From UBA9926 sp018645765 (GTDB taxonomy: Bacteria > Pseudomonadota > Gammaproteobacteria > Pseudomonadales > Azotimanducaceae): 64,000 nt of DNA. The first letter of the stretch is position 1, and every line of letters begins with the position of its first letter. Of this stretch, positions 26,787 to 36,880 are shown piece by piece. The notes below the pieces were generated by a model. It had not been told where the DNA came from, searched no databases, and saw only the letters and a list, made by a program, of their open reading frames with translations. The stretch is taken from assembly GCA_949372755.1 (NCBI GenBank), contig CASIBO010000006.1, positions 248,001 through 312,000 on the forward strand, read 5' to 3'. Both the position numbers and the translations under genes were made by a program.

Positions 26787-28610
26787 TTAATCTAGATCCA
26801 AGCCATCCAGCTGACCGTCGTCTCGCCATGCGCGCAGTAACTTCATGTAAGCGCCAACGCCTTTGCTGTAGGTCTCTCGCCGGACATTGCGGTAACGTTT
26901 TGCCGTGCCTTCTTGATTGTAATAGCCCGGGGTGCACGTGTCTGGTGAACCGCCCAGCACGAACCCTCCACCCTTGGTCTCAAGCTGATCGGCTATCCAG
27001 CGCTCCTCGGCATCAAGCGAAACGTTGGCTGACCGGATACCGCGGCGGCTCAACTCGCCGATCGTGTAGGCCACGTGCCCAGCTTGAACATCAATGCCGT
27101 GGGCATAGTTCGCGCCCAGCTGGAACACAAAACCACCCCCGCACAGAAATAGGTTCGGGAAGCCGCTGACCATCAGGCCATGCATGCTGCGCATGCCGGC
27201 TTCCCAATGCTCGTAGATCGACTGCCCGGCAACGCCGAAAATTGGAATGCCGAGGCGGCGCTCATAACTTGAAGTAATCTCGAAGCCGGAAGCATAGATT
27301 ATGCAGTCAACGGGGTATTCCTGACCGTTGGCGATGATGCCGGTTTCCGTGATGGCCTCAACGCCTTGGCTCGCGCTAACGTCGACTAATTCGACGTTTG
27401 GCCGATTGAACGTGTCGAGATAAAAGTCATTAAACGTCGGCCGCTTACAGAACTGGTTGTAATAAGCCTTGAGCTTCTCGGCAACCTCAGGATCTTTAAC
27501 CGTTTCGTCGACCAGTCCCCGGATGGTCTCCATCGTTTTGAAATCCGCGATCTGCGCCAGACCCGATATCCTTTCTTCGCTCTGGGCGACCAATTCCTTG
27601 AGGTTCCGGGTTAGACGCGTCCAACCATCATCGACGAAAGCAGGATCGATCGGTCCGCCTAAAAAGGCCTCGCCGAATTTCTTTTGTCGATCTCGCTGCC
27701 AACCTGGCTCGAGACTCTCGGCCCAAAGGGGGTCGGTCTCAGCATTGTTGCGTACATCAACGGACGAGGGCGTGCGCTGAAACACATAGAGTTGCTTTGC
27801 GCTCTCGCCCAATGCGGGCACGCACTGCACGGCCGTTGCCCCCGTGCCAATAATCGCGACGGTTTTATCGGCAAGTCCTGTTAGATTGCCAGTTGGGCCG
27901 CCGCCCGTGTAGTCGTAATCCCAACGACAGGTGTGAAAGGAATGGCCTTTAAACTGCTCAACGCCTGGGATCCCCGGCAAACGCGGCCGATTGGCCGGCC
28001 CGGTGCCCAGGCAGATATGGCGTGCGCGCATGGCATCCCCCCGGTTGGTTGTCACGAGCCACAGGGACTCGTCCTCGAGCCAGCGCAACTCGGTCACCCA
28101 GGTTTGAAACACCGCGTCTTTATAAAGATCGAAATGCTTGCCTATTCTTTGGGCATGCTCGTAAATCTCAGAGGCATAAGAATAGCGAAGTTTCGGTATG
28201 TAGCCGGTTTCCTCCAGAAGCGGCAGGTAACTATAGGATTCGATGTCGCATTGTGCCCCGGGATAACGGTTCCAGTACCAAGTACCACCAAAATCACTGC
28301 CGCTCTCAACAATGCGGACGTCGCGAATGCCGGCCTGACTTAACCTTGCAGCGGTCAGCATACCGACCCAGCCACCGCCGATCACAATAACTTCGCGTTG
28401 GTCTTTTAAGGGCGCCCGATCGAGTGTTTCGCTGTAAGGGTCTTCTTCTAAATATTTGTTGGCGAAGGGTGAATCGTGGGAAAGCTGTACAAACTGCGTT
28501 TCGGCATCGGGTCGGATGCGTTTCTCGCGTTCTTCGGCGTAGCGTTGAGCAAGGACGTCCGGGTCAAACCCGAGCGACTCGTTGGAGAGGATATCGTTTG
28601 TTTTAGTCAT
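26787..28610 (-). CDS. Baeyer-Villiger monooxygenase
   Basis: A 607-residue FAD/NADPH enzyme that inserts oxygen next to a ketone to give an ester or lactone. From ATG 28610 (GGGAAGAT upstream) there is an N-terminal extension of about 70 residues, then the FAD motif VIGGGWVGMLTAARL (76-90) and GTWYWNRYPGAQCD (109-122). The diagnostic FxGxxxHxxxW follows as FKGHSFHTCRW (220-230), then the second Rossmann motif IIGTGATA (253-260). An open frame extends upstream but its codons do not look protein-like, so the ATG is preferred. The extension resembles that of phenylacetone/cyclopentadecanone-type enzymes. Substrate unknown. Confidence 0.93.
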   Translation of the reverse strand: MTKTNDILSNESLGFDPDVLAQRYAEEREKRIRPDAETQFVQLSHDSPFANKYLEEDPYSETLDRAPLKDQREVIVIGGGWVGMLTAARLSQAGIRDVRIVESGSDFGGTWYWNRYPGAQCDIESYSYLPLLEETGYIPKLRYSYASEIYEHAQRIGKHFDLYKDAVFQTWVTELRWLEDESLWLVTTNRGDAMRARHICLGTGPANRPRLPGIPGVEQFKGHSFHTCRWDYDYTGGGPTGNLTGLADKTVAIIGTGATAVQCVPALGESAKQLYVFQRTPSSVDVRNNAETDPLWAESLEPGWQRDRQKKFGEAFLGGPIDPAFVDDGWTRLTRNLKELVAQSEERISGLAQIADFKTMETIRGLVDETVKDPEVAEKLKAYYNQFCKRPTFNDFYLDTFNRPNVELVDVSASQGVEAITETGIIANGQEYPVDCIIYASGFEITSSYERRLGIPIFGVAGQSIYEHWEAGMRSMHGLMVSGFPNLFLCGGGFVFQLGANYAHGIDVQAGHVAYTIGELSRRGIRSANVSLDAEERWIADQLETKGGGFVLGGSPDTCTPGYYNQEGTAKRYRNVRRETYSKGVGAYMKLLRAWRDDGQLDGLDLD

Positions 28611-29276
28611 CTTAAAATCTTCCCGGTGATTACCCTGTAAACCATACCGCATTGCCAGTAATACTGACCAGTGCGTAGGTCCTGCGGGCCTACTGTAAGA
28701 CCCGACTCGTCCAATACGAATGCCGCCAGATTCTCTATGCTGAGCTTCATCGCGAGCGCTGAGTGCTGCGCTGGCAAAGACATACTGGTGGTTGATTACT
28801 TTTCGCTGGAGGCCACGAAATACGGCTACTAATTTTCTTACTGATTTTAGATTACCCCTAGCACCGGCAACGTTTCCTGAACGATACGTCGACGCAATTA
28901 TGGGGTAAATAGGGCAGAAAAGACGCATCATCCCACGAGGTTCCTACGCCGCACTGACCGTTTATGATGATTTCGACCGCGCTGGTGTGATCGGGATGCG
29001 CTCGCTAAAACGGGATACAACTATCTGATTTTTTGGATGGCCCCTAGTATGTTGCCGCAAAATAGGGCATGGCGTCGCGGCGTCCTCTGGTAATCAACGA
29101 GAGGGGTCTTGTGTGCCAGGGAAGCTTTGGTGAGTTGGTATTTGTCGAAGGCTCGTGCTGTCTTCGTGGTTTAATGATAGATGAATTGTTATCGAGAGGG
29201 CTGACTTGTCAATTGGTTTCGCTGAGACGAACAAGCGCGTAACGCGGGTTGACGCTCTGATCGAAAATGAGTCGTA
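28611..29276. other. Intergenic stretch with one palindrome
   Basis: This is 666 nt between two divergent genes. TGACTTGTCA (29202-29211) is a palindrome of TGAC arms around two bases and recurs, longer, before the P450 gene. Nothing else was recognised. Confidence 0.4.
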
Positions 29277-29942
29277 ATGCAGTCACTGAGAAGCCAGCCA
29301 AAACGTGTAGGAAATCATTTGGATATCACGCAGTATCACCCAGTTGTAATTGAAGGGATGGGCGGTTACGACAAGCGCGACCCGCACCCCGTTGCGCGGC
29401 AGGTCACGAAACAGCTTTTGAGGCATTGGTACAAAAAGCCGCCAGATAAACCCTTGCTGGTTTTGACTCAGGGTGATCCTCCTGAGCCATCGGGGATCGC
29501 CGCAATCACACCGTTAGTCGCGTTGCATCTTGGCGTTCAGCGTGGTCTCGTTTATCTTGATGAGCACATTTCAGACAATCACGGCGCGCATGCAGACCGT
29601 GACGGGGTCATGATGGAAATGAAGTACTCTGACCTAGTTGCTGAATTGACCAAGGCCGTGCCCGGGTGCATGGGCTTGCTTGAGTCCGAAATTGATCAAC
29701 AGATACTGACAAAAAATGATCACCGAGCCCGTTTGGGTAAGGCCCCGCTTAAGGATTATTTTCGCGATTTTGCCTTGCTGCAGGAGGTTACAAAAGCATT
29801 CTGCTCGCAGCGATGCGCTGGTGTCACGATCATCCACACCTCAACCAACATCTCTGCGTTCTCGGTCACCAGTTTTTATACCGTTGGTGTCGCGCTTGGC
29901 CTGGTGGATCTCGTTAACATGGTGGCTTATTCCGAGCGTTAA
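29277..29942 (+). CDS. Hypothetical protein, unknown family
   Basis: A 221-residue protein of normal composition. It has a conserved-looking core (YHPVVIEGMGGYDKRDPHPV, KPLLVLTQGDPPEPSGIAAI) and a C-terminal half with FCSQRCAGVTIIHTSTNISA and a hydrophobic end. There is no signal peptide. The phrase LLVLTQGDPPEPSGI suggests an alpha/beta fold strand and loop, but I recognise no domain. The ribosome-binding site before ATG 29277 is weak. Its neighbours (BVMO divergent, membrane protein convergent) say nothing about function. Confidence 0.55.
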   Translation: MQSLRSQPKRVGNHLDITQYHPVVIEGMGGYDKRDPHPVARQVTKQLLRHWYKKPPDKPLLVLTQGDPPEPSGIAAITPLVALHLGVQRGLVYLDEHISDNHGAHADRDGVMMEMKYSDLVAELTKAVPGCMGLLESEIDQQILTKNDHRARLGKAPLKDYFRDFALLQEVTKAFCSQRCAGVTIIHTSTNISAFSVTSFYTVGVALGLVDLVNMVAYSER

Positions 29943-29975
29943 AGCGCGTCACAAGCTTGAACGTCGCTTAAAACG

Positions 29976-30515
29976 CTAGCGATGTTCATCGCGAGTGTGT
30001 GCGGGCTCGTTGAATTCGGACGTTACCCTTACGAACATGGTTCTGAAAAAAGCGACAGAACTTTGGGTTAAATACAAAAGTAGGCAGACGGTGTAGCAAA
30101 AGGATCGATCTTCGATCCAGTCAATAATCATGAAGCCTGAAAGTATGACAACGAGCGATAAAATGCCTGTTTGAAATACAAAAATATGAAAGGGAAAGAA
30201 CGCGCCGTAGCCCTTGGCGCGCAGGGACAACATCCTCCGAGGAAAAATCCACAGACCCCAAAAGGCATAAATGGCCAGCGACCAGGTGACAATTCGCCAC
30301 GCGTAATGACTGTTCTCAAGGTCAAATGCAGCAAAAGGCAGTAACGCAGCAAATAACGCGCCGAACCCAGAAAAACTCAATAACCGAATTCTAAAATCAT
30401 CCGGTTCACTCAGGCCCGCTGGGGACCGATTTAGTCCGATCAGAATTGCGGAAAATCCCACAATGCCTAATGCAACTTCAGCGATTAAGCTCAATGCTTC
30501 AAAGTTAGGTGCCAT
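29976..30515 (-). CDS. Integral membrane protein, unknown
   Basis: A 179-residue protein with five predicted TM segments, beginning MAPNFEALSLIAEVALGIVG. I chose ATG 30515 because the upstream ATG 30551 has no ribosome-binding site and adds a non-hydrophobic lead. The start motif EVALGIVGFSAILIGL is shared by small uncharacterised proteobacterial membrane proteins. The C-terminal tail is Arg/His-rich and cytoplasmic. It converges with the hypothetical gene upstream. Confidence 0.6.
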   Translation of the reverse strand: MAPNFEALSLIAEVALGIVGFSAILIGLNRSPAGLSEPDDFRIRLLSFSGFGALFAALLPFAAFDLENSHYAWRIVTWSLAIYAFWGLWIFPRRMLSLRAKGYGAFFPFHIFVFQTGILSLVVILSGFMIIDWIEDRSFCYTVCLLLYLTQSSVAFFRTMFVRVTSEFNEPAHTRDEHR

Positions 30516-31681
30516 TTTTCCGACCTTAAATGAATTGGTTGCAAGCCTCATGCGTTATGCGGGCGTTGCTTGAAGCCCTACCATTGTCGATATTGAGAAA
30601 CCTTGCGCTGGTTGGATTATGGCCTTCAAGGGCAGAATACCGTGCGCGATCACCGTGTGGTCGTAAAACGCTGTTCTTTCGAGTCGAGGCTATAAATCTG
30701 ATTGTTTCCAACGCTGGTGTCTTCCACATTACTCTGTAAGTCGTGGAGCGTGAACCCACGCACCAAAATTTCTGACGCAGCTGACAGGGAGGCGTCTCGC
30801 GCCCGATGCAACGTAATTCAGCCGGTAACGGGCCCAGCGTCCAGCATTCGATAGGCGCCTTAACTTGGTTGCTTGAAGCCCCTTGGTTGAACCGCCAAGT
30901 CCTATTCGGACTCTGGGGCCCAGGGCCCAGTTAGGAACGGTCTTGGCCTCAAGGGACAGAAAAGTTAGGTTGAATCAATTTCAGTAGCCTTGGCTTTGAA
31001 TTTAGAAATGACCCCGGATTCTTGCGCGCCCCAAAAACCTGTCCTGCCCGATGCAATTTGTCCGGTCAGTTCACGACGAAGCTTCAGCAACCCTGATCCG
31101 CTTGCGCTGGGGGCCAAAGGGCGTGTTTAAGGCAGTATCGTTCGGACGGGTGTGTTAGGCCCTACAAAGGCGTCGCGCCAATAACGAAGGGGTCTGACCC
31201 AAGCATAATGTTTGGATGACCCACGGTTATCATTGGCTGGCAACATTTGACCTGAGCTGAATCAGCAAACTCAATAGGTCACAGCAACATCGATTGTTCG
31301 GTTCTCAGTAGCGCAAGGTCGGCTGTGCTGTTAACGGAGCGACTGCCGAAATTCAGGTTGGCCCGTTACTCGGCCCAAAGTATCCCTGAATCTAAACTTT
31401 CTCGATTAACGCGCGTCGCGCCAAGGATTCGTCCTTGATGGGTTTAAAAGGTTGCCCGATCGCCCGGTAAAAGGCCGCTGACGCCATGGCCATTAATCGC
31501 AATCAAATTGTCGCTCACAACCCCGCTGCATAAACACAAATCGCGAGACGCGTCCGTAAAATCACCAGCGTCGTAGAATGCGCATTCGGTGGCCCTGGTC
31601 TACATTACGGTGGCTTGCCCGATGGTGCCAAACGCAGGCGCGGCAAGTTTTGATTTCGGGGATCCTGAAATCGTGAAAGCG
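30516..31681. other. Long gene-poor stretch
   Basis: This is about 1.17 kb without a supported gene. Short open frames (30530-30739, 31589-31843) show no family features. Composition is like the surroundings. I see no IS ends, tRNA or clear terminator. It may be decayed coding sequence. Confidence 0.4.
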
Positions 31682-31885
31682 TTACCGGGTAAAGAGGCCA
31701 TAGAGGAGTACTTGGAACGCAATCAGAATGGTTGCCCAGAGGCGAATATCACGCCAGCGGGATTGATCCGGCGCATCCTCGTAAACAATGTTTCGAGGGA
31801 CCAACCAAACCAGAACCAAAAGACACACAAAGCCCATAATTGATAGGTAGTTTGCCCACGATAAAGGCAAATGAGCCAGATCCAT
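31682..31885 (-). CDS. 67-residue two-TM partner of the SSS symporter
   Basis: This is a small membrane protein MDLAHLPLSWANYLSIMG... with two hydrophobic segments (about residues 11-29 and 46-64) and a charged link (PRNIVYEDAPDQSRWRD). Its ATG overlaps the symporter stop as TGATG, with GGAGG upstream inside the symporter gene, so the two are translationally coupled. Such mini-proteins are encoded beside some sodium:solute symporters and may be accessory subunits; that role is inference. Confidence 0.7.
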   Translation of the reverse strand: MDLAHLPLSWANYLSIMGFVCLLVLVWLVPRNIVYEDAPDQSRWRDIRLWATILIAFQVLLYGLFTR

Positions 31886-33339
31886 CAGTTGCGCCTCCAG
31901 AGAACATAGGTGAGTTTTGATAAATCTTTTTCGGGGTGAGGGGCCGTAAAGCCACTGAGCAGCCACAGCGCGCAGAGCGCGTAGATAAAGCTGGAGAAAG
32001 CAACGTAGAGCATATTAACGCCGGCGTAGGAGGTGGCGCTGGCAACCACGACGCCACTGATCAGCGTCCATAGGCCGGCTTGGGGTGTTGCCCTGCGCGT
32101 GAATGCGCCGAGAATCAAGAGCGCCAGCATTGGACCTTGAAACAACGATAAGATGGTTTGCAGAAAAGTAAAAATGCCGCCCATTTCCGCAACTAACGGC
32201 GCTGTGCACATCGATAAAAGCAGCAATATCAGTGTCAGTAGGCGCCCGATCTTCAAATCGTCGTCGGGGTTTGCATTTTTTAGCAAGACATGACGGACGT
32301 CTCGCGTCAGCATCAAAGACGTGGCGTTGACACTGGAATCTATGGTGGATTGCAGGGCGGCAATGATCGCGATGAACATCAGGCCAGAAATGCCAGGTGG
32401 CAGTACGTTCTTGATAATCCAAGGTAGGGCCATATCGGGATATTCAATTTGCGCGTGCATGACAAGTGCTAGCAAGCCAGGAAAGACAATCAGCAGGGGC
32501 ACCAGAATTTTACCGAAAGCCGCGAACATCATACCGGCGCTGGCATCCCATTGCGTTCGAGCACCAAGTGAACGTTGTAAGATCGCCTGGCTCGCCCACC
32601 AATAAGCGGGAGACAGCACGAAGCCAAGGCCAAAAATAACGCCCGGCCAAGGATATGATGGGTGGTCAGCCGGTAGATAGGCCTGGAGGTGGTCAGGGTT
32701 CTCGAGGACAAGCGTTTCCGCAAATCCACTGAAACCGCCAGTTTGAGAAATGCCCAGCCCCACAATGACAAGTCCGCCCAAGAACATGATGCACACTTGG
32801 AACATATCGGTGAAAGCGACTGCCGCGAGTCCGCCAGCAATACTATAAGCGCCGACGATCGTGCCGGTGACCAGGATGCCGACCCAGATCGGCCATCCAA
32901 GATACGTTTGCAAGGTGAGTGCGATTGCCCAAAGAGCGACGCCAATCGCAAATACCGAAACAACGCTGGCGATGAGCGCCGCAACCACGCGGACGGTCGG
33001 ACTGTAGCGTAGGCCTAAATATTCCGGTATGGAGTAAACACCTGCTTTCCAATACAGCGGGATGAACACAAGCGCAGCAAGAATCATGGCTGGAATGGCG
33101 CCGATCCACTCGAAGTTAGCCTGTGCTATGCCGATGCTGAAGGCATTGCCAGCGGCGCCCACATAGCTATTAGCCCCTATATTGGTGCCAATGATGGAGA
33201 GGCCAATCACCCACCAGGAAAGTGTCCGGCCGGCTAGGAAGAAATCATGGGCCGTCTTAACACGGCCGGCGAGGCGCAGTCCAACGAAGGTAATTAACAC
33301 GAGGTAGCCGACGATGATGGCGAGGTCTAATGGGTGCAA
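31885..33339 (-). CDS. Sodium:solute symporter (SSS family)
   Basis: A 484-residue transporter with about 13 TM helices. Typical SSS features are LAIIVGYLVLITFVGLRLAG, HDFFLAGRTLSWWVIGLSII (the AGR/W loop), NIGANSYVGAAGNAF, GAYSIAGGLAAVAFTDMFQ and AIIAALQSTIDSSVNATS. It is closer to the SGLT-type sugar/inositol branch than to PutP, but substrate is uncertain. Start is TTG 33339 with AAAGGACGCCA upstream. It forms an operon with the overlapping 67-residue gene. Confidence 0.9.
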   Translation of the reverse strand: MHPLDLAIIVGYLVLITFVGLRLAGRVKTAHDFFLAGRTLSWWVIGLSIIGTNIGANSYVGAAGNAFSIGIAQANFEWIGAIPAMILAALVFIPLYWKAGVYSIPEYLGLRYSPTVRVVAALIASVVSVFAIGVALWAIALTLQTYLGWPIWVGILVTGTIVGAYSIAGGLAAVAFTDMFQVCIMFLGGLVIVGLGISQTGGFSGFAETLVLENPDHLQAYLPADHPSYPWPGVIFGLGFVLSPAYWWASQAILQRSLGARTQWDASAGMMFAAFGKILVPLLIVFPGLLALVMHAQIEYPDMALPWIIKNVLPPGISGLMFIAIIAALQSTIDSSVNATSLMLTRDVRHVLLKNANPDDDLKIGRLLTLILLLLSMCTAPLVAEMGGIFTFLQTILSLFQGPMLALLILGAFTRRATPQAGLWTLISGVVVASATSYAGVNMLYVAFSSFIYALCALWLLSGFTAPHPEKDLSKLTYVLWRRN

Positions 33340-33568
33340 TGGCGTCCTTTAATAATGTTTTGGTTAGCGCAGGTTATGTTTGCACATCGTGGGAGAATTC
33401 GCACGATGGATCTTAAAAGATACTTCGGGGTGTCTGCCTGAGGGTTGTCTTGGCAACCATTCCGCATAGATTGTGATGCTGAGCCGTGTGCAGGTCGCGG
33501 CGCTTGCTGGCAGGGTGCACAATCATCCCATACGCGGCTGGGGCTCGGCGCTGGCTGCAGGGCAGGGG

Positions 33569-34120
33569 TTAGTTGAGGTGCGTCGCCATAATGAGATCTC
33601 GTTGGCGGTCCGCGCCCAGCTGGAAGGTATGTTCTCCTACTTCTAGGAAACCTTGCTGACGGTAGAATCCAAGCGCTCTAAAATTTTGTTCCCAAACCCC
33701 CAACCACAAGACATCGGTCTCGGTTTTTTTCGCTTCTTCAAAGACTGACTTCATCAGCGCCTGCGCCGCACCCGTCCCATGAAGTGGTTGATCAAGATAA
33801 AAGCGAAGAATTTCGCTTGGCCACTTGGCTTGAATATCGCAGCTTGGGGCTTTGTGCCAGCAAAGTTGCGCAAACCCGCCCAGGAGGTCATCGCGCTCCA
33901 GTAAGAGGATGGTTTGGGTTTGATCGAGAATTTCTGACGACTGTTGCGCTCGGCCGAAATACTGCGTGCAATGCGCGTTCATATCCGCTGCAGAATTAAC
34001 CGACGTGTAGGACTCTCTGAAGGTGTGCTCAGCGATTTTGGCCAGATCATCCGCATCGTCGATCGTCGCGACGCGAACACGCGTTACCGCATTAGACACC
34101 TTGAATCGGTCGATCTTCAT
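33569..34120 (-). CDS. GNAT-family N-acetyltransferase
   Basis: A 183-residue acyltransferase starting MKIDRFKVSNAVTRVRVAT. Motif A (EILRFYLDQPLHGTGAAQAL, with a variant Q/RxxGxG/A pyrophosphate loop) and NFRALGFYRQQGFLEVGE are clear GNAT hallmarks. It resembles ribosomal-protein- or small-molecule-acetylating members; acceptor unknown. A TTG 12 nt upstream (34132) is an alternative start. The MFS transporter gene upstream is on the same strand, 110 nt away. Confidence 0.85.
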   Translation of the reverse strand: MKIDRFKVSNAVTRVRVATIDDADDLAKIAEHTFRESYTSVNSAADMNAHCTQYFGRAQQSSEILDQTQTILLLERDDLLGGFAQLCWHKAPSCDIQAKWPSEILRFYLDQPLHGTGAAQALMKSVFEEAKKTETDVLWLGVWEQNFRALGFYRQQGFLEVGEHTFQLGADRQRDLIMATHLN

Positions 34121-34232
34121 AGTAGGTCGCAACCTCTACTGGCACTGAATCGATTGATATTCTAAAGCCGATGCAGCCTGGGTGCCGCATTGCAGGTTGT
34201 AAAGGCATCGGCTTCTCACACCGGCTTTCGGG

Positions 34233-35681
34233 TTAGTTCCGGTCCACCATATCCTTGGCCAGATGCGGCCAAGTTAATAGGAAAAAGAGTGCACTTGCAG
34301 CATATAAGCTCGCCATGATGACCATCGCCGACTGCAGACTCTGGGAGTAGACTGCGCCGCAGACAGTTTGTAGATTTTCACTCAACCCGCCGATCGCGCG
34401 CGGATGGCACTGACTACGCGCTAATTCCTCTGCTGCAACGCCAAGTTCCGCGGCGCCACTGACGAAGAAGATGTCGGACACAAACCCAATGAACAGCGGG
34501 CCAAAACCGTAGCCAATTAAATTAACGATGAACAGCAGCACAGCCGTTGCCGTGGCCCGTACGCGCATACTGACGACACCCTGGCCAATGGTGTATTGCG
34601 CGGCAATATAGCCGTACTTCACAAATCCGCCGATCATCAAGCAAATCGCAGCGAGTGAGAGGCTTTGCGTTGTAAAGGCAACTAAGTAAAACGGGATCGA
34701 CAAGGCCAAGCCTATGCTGGGCACCCAGGCGATCGCGCCCGGATGCTTTTTATAGAGTCTGGTTGCAAGCCAGCCGGTCGCGAAAGTCCCGATGGCCGCT
34801 GACAACGACACAGGCGTGTTGATCCAAATGGCGGCTTCCCCGGTCGTGATTTCATGGGTACGAACAAGGAAGATAGACTGAAACGAGGAGATGCCATAAC
34901 CGCAGAAGGCGGCGACCGTTGCGCCACCGGTCATGAGCCAGAACGCAGGCTTCGTCAAAAGTTCTTGTATCGCCTCGCGCACGCTAACCCGGTCGACTGA
35001 TTGAGCGGCCTTTGGGTCCGTAAAGCCGCGGGGCGGCTCTTTTACCGTGAGTTTAAAAACGACGGCAATCAAAACGCCCGGCAGGCCCACGACATAAAAT
35101 GCGGTTCGCCAGTCGAATACATCTGTGACCCAACCGCCTATCAGATTGGCAAACATCGTGCCGAGGGTCACCCCCATGGCGTAAACCCCAAGTGCTTGGG
35201 ATCGGTCGCGCGGCGCATAATAGTCTGCGATCAAGGAGTTGGCCGGCGGTGTGCAACCAGCCTCGCCAATACCAACTCCGACGCGACACACCAACAAAAC
35301 CCAGAAGGCGCCAATGGTGACCGAGCCAATGGTGATTTCGGTTGCGAGCCCGCAGAGCACCGTCATGAGCGACCAAAGCGCCACGCAGATGGTCATAATC
35401 CACACGCGGTGGGCCGCGTCCGCATAGCGCGCCAGCGGCAGACCCACGATGGTGTAAAGCAGGGCAAACCCGAAGCCTGTCAGTAGGCCGAATTGGGTGT
35501 CGGACAGACCGAGTTCCGGGACAAGGTCAGGGCCCACCACAGCGAGTAGCCCGCGGTCGACAAAATTCATAATATAAATCAGCGTGAGGGCCGAGAGCAC
35601 ATAGGTTCGGTAACCTTTAGTACCGTAGCCTGTGTTTTGATCGGGCGCTTCACCTGCGCCTGGTGCGGTTGCTGCTGTCAT
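34233..35681 (-). CDS. MFS transporter (spinster-like)
   Basis: A 482-residue major facilitator with 12 TM helices. The N-terminal signature YIMNFVDRGLLAVVGPDL and loop 2-3 motif GLPLARYADAAHRVWIM are like the spinster/anion-cation symporter group common near degradation genes. GIGEAGCTPPANSLIADYYAPRDRSQALG (TM4-5 region) is also typical. A Cys-containing loop (SQCHPRAIGGL..QTVCGAV) lies before the last helix. Substrate unknown. AAGAGATCCCTTT precedes ATG. Confidence 0.9.
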   Translation of the reverse strand: MTAATAPGAGEAPDQNTGYGTKGYRTYVLSALTLIYIMNFVDRGLLAVVGPDLVPELGLSDTQFGLLTGFGFALLYTIVGLPLARYADAAHRVWIMTICVALWSLMTVLCGLATEITIGSVTIGAFWVLLVCRVGVGIGEAGCTPPANSLIADYYAPRDRSQALGVYAMGVTLGTMFANLIGGWVTDVFDWRTAFYVVGLPGVLIAVVFKLTVKEPPRGFTDPKAAQSVDRVSVREAIQELLTKPAFWLMTGGATVAAFCGYGISSFQSIFLVRTHEITTGEAAIWINTPVSLSAAIGTFATGWLATRLYKKHPGAIAWVPSIGLALSIPFYLVAFTTQSLSLAAICLMIGGFVKYGYIAAQYTIGQGVVSMRVRATATAVLLFIVNLIGYGFGPLFIGFVSDIFFVSGAAELGVAAEELARSQCHPRAIGGLSENLQTVCGAVYSQSLQSAMVIMASLYAASALFFLLTWPHLAKDMVDRN

Positions 35682-36063
35682 AAAGGGATCTCTTAAAAAA
35701 GGTTCAACGATACTCGATGGCGTCTACTGTAAATGTTTCAGCGCGCGTTGTCTGACAAATCGTTGGTAAGAATGCGCGGCGCTTCGCCCTTAGCCAGAAA
35801 GGTTGTAACAAAAGATATCAAGACAGGGGCGAGTTTCGCCAATTCTGTTGCTCAGAGCCGTTGTGCGCGGCGTTCAAAATGACCAAGCAGGTCGTCTACA
35901 ACGCTCGGGACACGGCACAACGCGGCCTATAAATCGATAGCCGGCAGGGCCATAATTCCGAGGATGATTGGCGTGGATCATTTTTTGAGGGTGGGTGTTC
36001 TGGCTCGCAAAGGCAATGGATGCTGTGGTATTTTGAGGCCCTTTGAGTGAATTTGAGCGGCAG
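35682..36063. other. Intergenic stretch, divergent promoters
   Basis: This is 382 nt between divergent MFS and SGNH-hydrolase genes. No supported ORF or clear promoter boxes were found. Confidence 0.4.
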
Positions 36064-36828
36064 ATGTTTAAAACCTTAGTGTTGTTGGTCGTGATGATGG
36101 CGGGCCCCTGGACCGCCGCGATTGCGCAGCTGGGGCCACTGACCCGCGTATTGTTCATTGGCAACAGCTACCTGTACTACAACGACAGCCTACATAACCA
36201 CGTTGAACGCATGGCGCAGGCGCAACATCGGGATACGCCAGGCCGTCTATTTCAATTTAAGTCCGCGACCATTGGCGGGGCGCGACTGAAACATCACAAC
36301 CTTGACTGGCTTTTGACACCCGGCCAAATTGGGGTTGATCAACCCTTCCAGGTCGTGATCCTGCAGGGCGGTAGTTTCGAGCCGCTGACCCAAAAAACAC
36401 GGCAAGACTTTATGAATACGGCTTCAGTTTACGCCGATAAAATCAGGAAAATCGGCGCAAAACCGATGTTGTACATGACCCATACCTATGTTCCACCGCA
36501 TCCTAGAGTCGACAAGAATATGATCCAGGTTGTGCGTCAAACCTATGTCGATGCTGGGCGTGCTGCCAAGGCCGAGGTGATCCCGGTGGGCCTGGCCTAT
36601 GAGCGGTCTTACCAGGAAAGACCTCGCTTTTCGTTGCACGCAGATTTTGATGGCACGCATCCAAATTTGAGAGGGACCTATCTCGGCGCCTGTGTTGTCT
36701 ATCTTGCCCTGTATGGCGGTGATTTTAAGGGGGTGGACTATGACTATTTTGGGCGCTTACCGAAAGACGATGCGCTCTATTTACAGCGGATCGCCTCAGA
36801 AACCGTTAAGGCATTTGCTGATGGATGA
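36064..36828 (+). CDS. Exported SGNH-hydrolase-like protein
   Basis: A 254-residue protein from ATG 36064 (a TTG at 36043 is possible but shifts the signal). Signal peptide MFKTLVLLVVMMAGPWTAAI-AQ. The SGNH blocks are visible: RVLFIGNSYLYYNDSL (block I, with Ser in GNS), VVILQGGSFEPL, and the terminal DGTHPNLRGTYLGACVVY (Asp/His, block V). The ordering matches the DUF4886-like branch. It is likely an exported esterase or acetylhydrolase. A Coq4 gene follows after 52 nt. Confidence 0.8.
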   Translation: MFKTLVLLVVMMAGPWTAAIAQLGPLTRVLFIGNSYLYYNDSLHNHVERMAQAQHRDTPGRLFQFKSATIGGARLKHHNLDWLLTPGQIGVDQPFQVVILQGGSFEPLTQKTRQDFMNTASVYADKIRKIGAKPMLYMTHTYVPPHPRVDKNMIQVVRQTYVDAGRAAKAEVIPVGLAYERSYQERPRFSLHADFDGTHPNLRGTYLGACVVYLALYGGDFKGVDYDYFGRLPKDDALYLQRIASETVKAFADG

Positions 36829-36880
36829 CATTAACGCTATATTCCTAGCGTGTATTAGGCGGCAAAATAGGGATTAAGGC

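Noticed and set aside
28611..28931. N-terminal extension of the BVMO
   Set aside because: The added 107 codons lack FAD-motif or BVMO character, and the ATG at 28610 has a good ribosome-binding site.
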